22,765 nt of DNA from Paramacrobiotus richtersi. Its lineage: Eukaryota > Tardigrada > Eutardigrada > Parachela > Macrobiotidae. The position numbers were made by a program, and so were the translations under genes. Location of the stretch: positions 1 to 22,765 of the forward strand of contig JAQGAU010000905.1 of assembly GCA_034698045.1 (NCBI GenBank), in the 5' to 3' direction. Of this stretch, positions 18,971 to 22,765 are shown one piece after another. How positions within the stretch are numbered: the first letter of the stretch is position 1; each line of letters begins with the position of its first letter. The notes beneath the pieces are model-generated. The model did not search any database, had not been told where the DNA came from, and saw nothing but the letters and a program-made list of their open reading frames with translations.

Positions 18971-20115
18971 CGCTGCCAGAAACGTTTAGTATTAAAAGAC
19001 TGATCTCACAACGGAGCTTTCCGCAGAGCATGCCGCCAAAACTCACTCAGGCTCTTCCCCCCTACATTGTTTATGTTATATGTGTTTGAGATATTCAGTT
19101 TAATGCTTACTGGGGAATTTTTGGCACCCGGAAACTGCGCTTTTACAGTTGAAAACTGGCGCGACGTACTGTGTTTTGTAAAACTGTAGAGGTTTTACCT
19201 TTTAAATGGACGTAGCATCACGCCCGTTCATGTTTTATAAGTGTGTTGCATGATATCGGTTGTCCACATGCGAATTCGTATTACTTACTTCTGGTACAAG
19301 TGAGGATAATCAAACTACATAATAAATATGTGACAAAACAATGAATGCAGGATATGCTTTTATGCGAATAATCTTTCGCAACAGGCGGCAAAGGATGCAC
19401 TCATGCACAAACAACATAATGCTTTCGACAGTCAACAATGCTGTTTATTTATAAGTTATAAGTCATCGCAGTTAAATATTTTATTCGTCGTATCCCTTTA
19501 CTCGAAAATGTCAAAACCATTTAACCGGTAAGACAGACTTCATGCATAGGATGCCGGCAACCTTTCCCGGCCCTAAACCAAGGTAAACAATCGCCCACCG
19601 GAGTGACCTGAACGTTAACTGATACTGCAGTACATAAGGATTAACACGGTATCAGCTGGTAGTTAACACACGCGATGTTTCGTAGCTGTTTTCTCGCGAA
19701 GCGAAGAAGCTATCCTTATGAAAATTTTGTTCGTTGCTAACAAACGAGAGCTATGTACGTCCTAAAAACAACATTAGTTCTCGTCTGTGGGCGTTTACCG
19801 TTTCCTGCTTGAAGTAAACTGTCCGCTGTACGGATCAAGTAATCAGTTAATAATCGTAGACGTTCTTGAATTATACAGTAACGGCGGCCTCCTTGTAAGT
19901 GGCACCTTTGATGAGTTTTATGATCGTTTAAGGCTGTCCATGATCTTGTTTTAACCAGCTAAAGCCTTCTGTTGCTGCACAGAACAAACATTGCAGTCAC
20001 ATCTCTCACAGCTGTCGCACCTTGTGTCTGCACTTGCGAACCATGTAAAATACCACTGGAACTTAAACGCAGCTGCTATATTTTTGACTGGGGCATTATT
20101 GGCGAGATTCGTGTA
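18971..20115. other. intergenic, 5' flank of the receptor cyclase gene
   Basis: No gene, RNA or repeat was recognised across about 1.1 kb. The frame of cyclase exon 1 stays open upstream to about 19972 (through CVCTCEPC) without another ATG, so this is read as 5' UTR. No convincing TATA box or initiator was identified. Confidence 0.4.
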
Positions 20116-22765
20116 ATGGAGATTATAATACTTCTTGCCTATCTTTCCAGCATTGAGTTCAAGAACATCCAGGCTGATACACCATTCCTGAACGTTAGCG
20201 TGGTGGCGATGGGTTACATCGGTCCCATCGGACTAAGTTCACTGGTATACAGCGGACCAGTGTTTTCTCTGGCAACCGAACACGCCAATGCAAAGTATGC
20301 CGCTAACCTGCATTTTCATTTGAAATTCCTGTATGATCCTGTGTACATCACATGCCCGGATCTGCGCGACAATGCCGGGGGACTAGTTGCCGAATGGCAT
20401 TATCGACAACGAAACGACAGTGACCTTACCGTGTACATGAACACTGGTATAGACGAAGAAACATATTGTTACTGTTTTTGAGTCGATTCATCCTTCACAT
20501 CCTTGTAGCTTGCGTGGAGAGTACTGATGTACCGTATTACCAAAGCCAATGGAATACACTGTGGTTTTCAACGTAAGGGCGCCAGATACAATAGTTCGCG
20601 TCACTGAGTCATTCGAGTTAACCTCTTCACTTGCAGCATGGCGGTGACAATGCGGATCCGTGACAGACGAGCCAATCCAACCTGGATCGGTGTCAATCAG
20701 TACTCCAGTCTGCAGTGTGCCGATCTGTACTTGGAGCTATTCAACAAGTTCAACTGGACTACAATCTTTTTTGTCATTGACATTAGTCTCACTTCTCCTC
20801 CCCTTTACGGGGAGCAGGCATCGAATGCCATTACAGTGCTTTCGAAGCAGCGGAACATCACACTCACGGTTAGACACCTGACAACAAATAAGGGCGTTCC
20901 GTTCGGGGCATTCGGGCCGGTTCTTCAGGATATTCGGAGGATCAGCAGAGGTACGGTCATCTTTTGCTGAGTGCATGGGACAAGTTGTATATACCTTGTT
21001 GAGCAAAATCTTAATGGATCGCCGAAGAAAAAACCAATAAGTTAGTGTAATGACCCTTTACAAATTTACAGTCGTCCTGTTCTTTGGTCATGCCTCATTT
21101 CTGCGCGAATTCCTGGTATGTGAAATGGCGCAGCCCGTTAGCAGCACTGATATTGTGAACCAAGTATTGTATCATAATAATTATTTACAATCTTGTCATA
21201 CAATGACAGATTACCGCGGCTTCGATGGACATGACCAACGGGGAATATGTAAGCGAACACGGACAGTTCTTCAGCATCGTATGAATAGCGACGCCAAAAA
21301 TTATCTGATGTTGGGTTATATTTTAGATATATTTTGCAATGGAATCCATGAAGAACTACAAAGTTTTGGGAAAACTTGACTGGCAGTACGATGATATAAA
21401 CGATCAGGTACGCATCGCGCATATCTTTTTCGATTTACTGCGGTCGACAGTCATGCACGTTTAATCTAGGTCGCTTTTCAAGCATTCCAATCCCTTCTCG
21501 TTGTACAGCAGCGTGTTCTTGACCCTCCGCCGAATACCAAGTTAGGCCCAGAATTGGTTCGACGATCAGCGCGTGACTACAATCTCCCATACAATCTGTC
21601 GGAACAGGTACCTACTGTCACTCGATTTCTGTAACATTTGACTAACGATCGATACGTTCTTCACATTTATACACATTAAAGCAAAACTTCCCTAAGAGAA
21701 TAGTCTTTGCATGCTTCATGGTTAACTGGTATTTTTTACAGTATTTCCCCAGTTTAATCGGTCCGTATTTGGCAATAATGGCCCTCGCAGAGGTAACAAA
21801 CGACCAGATTATACAAAATAAAACTTCTTATTTACAAGCCCCTTTGTGCCAGAATCTGATAATCTTAAAGTTCTCGAGTAACAGTTGGCAAATTGTTCAC
21901 CAGGTTCTAAACGAGTCGCTCTCTATGGGAATTATTGATGATTACCGGGATGGTGTAACACTGGCACGTCGGTTTCTTAACAGAACATTTACGGACGAAT
22001 ACGGTACAATTCGTATTGACAGCGGAGGGGAACGGCGTTCGGATCTTATTGTAACTTACTTCGATTCGTCCGGTGTTCGCAGAGTATGCTAGTGATTCGT
22101 GTGCTTATATACAACCCTTTTTCTTGGAAGAACAATTCTGGCACTGTTCTCATTGCTGTACAGCCACTTCTGACCAGACTCAGTAACGAAACTTCCTTGG
22201 TCGAAGTGTCGAAGTTGACAACATGCGGAAATTCTTCGGCTCCCTTTCCTCCACCGGACGTTCCTGTTTGTGGATATCTGAAAGATTTGCCAGCATGTTT
22301 GCCGCCAAGTCAGTCATGGCTGGTGCAGTGTTTTTGTCTTTTTCGGTAGGTCGAAGCCTCTGTTTTCAGGTGGAAAGAGAGGGACAGTGACGATTGGGAT
22401 TACTCTCTCAGGCATCTCGTTAGCCATTGCTGCGCTTACCGTTCTTCACATAAGGTACTTATGTATTATGTGCGATAAACTTCCAGTGTTATAAATAAAA
22501 CAAACTTTCAGTATCCTGAAAGATTAGTGCAGAAATTAAGTTGCGATGTAAAGCTGAGATCACATCGTTGAATTACCCTGATCGGACCTGATCACGGTTT
22601 GTCCTTGCGTGATTCTCATTTCAGGTGTACTGTACCATCACTACCATGCGTCTGTATGTACTCTATACCGAGTATAAGTTTTTCTAAACGTTATTCACCA
22701 GGTTAGTCTGTAGCATACCAGTCACTTTTCCGAACAGGCGTTTCAAGGCAAAGCAAGACGAGCTG
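20116..22765 (+). CDS. receptor-type guanylyl cyclase (natriuretic-receptor-like), 5' part, runs off the window
   Basis: Exons: 20116-20446, 20509-20572, 20637-20950, 21072-21115, 21210-21248, 21327-21407, 21470-21607, 21742-21792, 21904-22083, 22131-22308, 22370-22454, 22738-22765 and beyond. The twelve exons are in frame for 511 codons; introns are 47-283 bases. The start ATG gives a signal peptide (MEIIILLAYLSS). The ectodomain follows the ANF-receptor fold: an early cysteine in YITCPDLRDN paired with the one in ACVES, PTWIGVNQYSS, FNKFNWTTIFFVID, ITAASMDMTNGEY, FQAFQSLLVVQ, LNESLSMG, and FLNRTFTDEYGTIRIDSGGE. Next come a juxtamembrane CGYLKDLPAC, one membrane span (about 479-500; TVTIGITLSGISLAIAAL) and RRFKAKQDEL. 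Several N-glycosylation sites are present. Known family members bind a peptide ligand outside and make cGMP inside; the kinase-like and cyclase domains are not in the window, so that activity is inferred. A clearance-receptor form without a cyclase domain cannot be excluded. Confidence 0.82.

Noticed and set aside
18704..19003. 99-codon + strand frame
   Set aside because: It is antisense to the CUB-like relic, whose minus-strand frame has better codon regularity and a family match.
21718..22092. Single continuous 124-codon exon
   Set aside because: GT at 21793 and AG at 21903 remove 111 bases in phase 0 and restore family sequence (IMALAE then VLNESLSMG), so the continuous reading is a retained intron.
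22309..22349. Extension of cyclase exon 10 through SWLVQCFCLF to the GTAGGT donor
   Set aside because: That donor is phase 2 and would put the next exon out of frame. The GTCAGT donor at 22309 is phase 1 and gives a clean membrane span.
1..22765. tRNA, rRNA, CRISPR array or bacterial-type operon signals
   Set aside because: None seen on either strand by eye; the window is intron-containing animal DNA.

Overview
The window is animal nuclear DNA: multi-exon genes with GT-AG introns of about 47-720 bases, AT-rich introns, decayed gene copies and short non-autonomous transposons. No operon structure, bacterial ribosome binding sites, tRNA, rRNA or CRISPR array was seen. A tardigrade is the best guess. 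The two-domain F-box proteins and the natriuretic-receptor-like guanylyl cyclase ectodomain resemble large families that I recall from Hypsibius-type genomes. That is recall plus inference and was not tested by a search. Region 1 (1-12,600) is an F-box gene nursery. Two intact three-exon paralogs lie head-to-tail on the minus strand (1034-3331, about 567 aa; 5151-7262, about 565 aa). Each has an unusual N-terminal domain (exon 1), an F-box region (exon 2) and a short C-terminal exon (exon 3), and all introns are phase 0. Around them are at least four decayed pieces of the same family: an exon 3 relic at 268-380 (+), an exon 1 relic at 9495-9605 (-), a long exon 1 pseudogene at 10375-11169 (+, inverted), and a composite exon 1/F-box relic at 11395-11625 (-). 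Between the paralogs a 304-bp unit is tandemly repeated. A 733-bp element with 15-bp terminal inverted repeats and TTAA target duplications sits in the second unit, and the first unit keeps the empty site. A frameshifted multi-pass membrane protein gene (8670-9424, -) lies between relics. A 55-bp-arm hairpin (12129-12268) interrupts the second copy of a duplicated upstream block. Region 2 (12,840-18,970) holds two paralogous type I membrane protein genes facing each other tail to tail (12840-15853 +; 16312-18129 -). Both encode a signal peptide, a CUB-like domain with four shared cysteines, a second four-cysteine module, a membrane span and a cytoplasmic tail. Introns sit at matching places in matching phases, so the pair arose by inverted duplication. 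The tails differ completely: one is proline-rich with PPPY and PPKY, the other has no PPxY. A relic of a third copy, apparently lacking one intron, lies at 18640-18970 (-). Region 3 (20,116 to the right edge) is the 5' part of a receptor guanylyl cyclase gene: twelve exons covering the signal peptide, the whole extracellular ligand-binding domain, the membrane span and the start of the juxtamembrane region. The kinase-like and cyclase domains would lie beyond the window. Nothing links the three gene groups functionally. The F-box proteins are probably intracellular ubiquitin-ligase adaptors, while the CUB-like proteins and the cyclase are cell-surface proteins. The gene models rest on splice-site consensus, reading phase and paralog comparison by eye; no transcript or database evidence was available.
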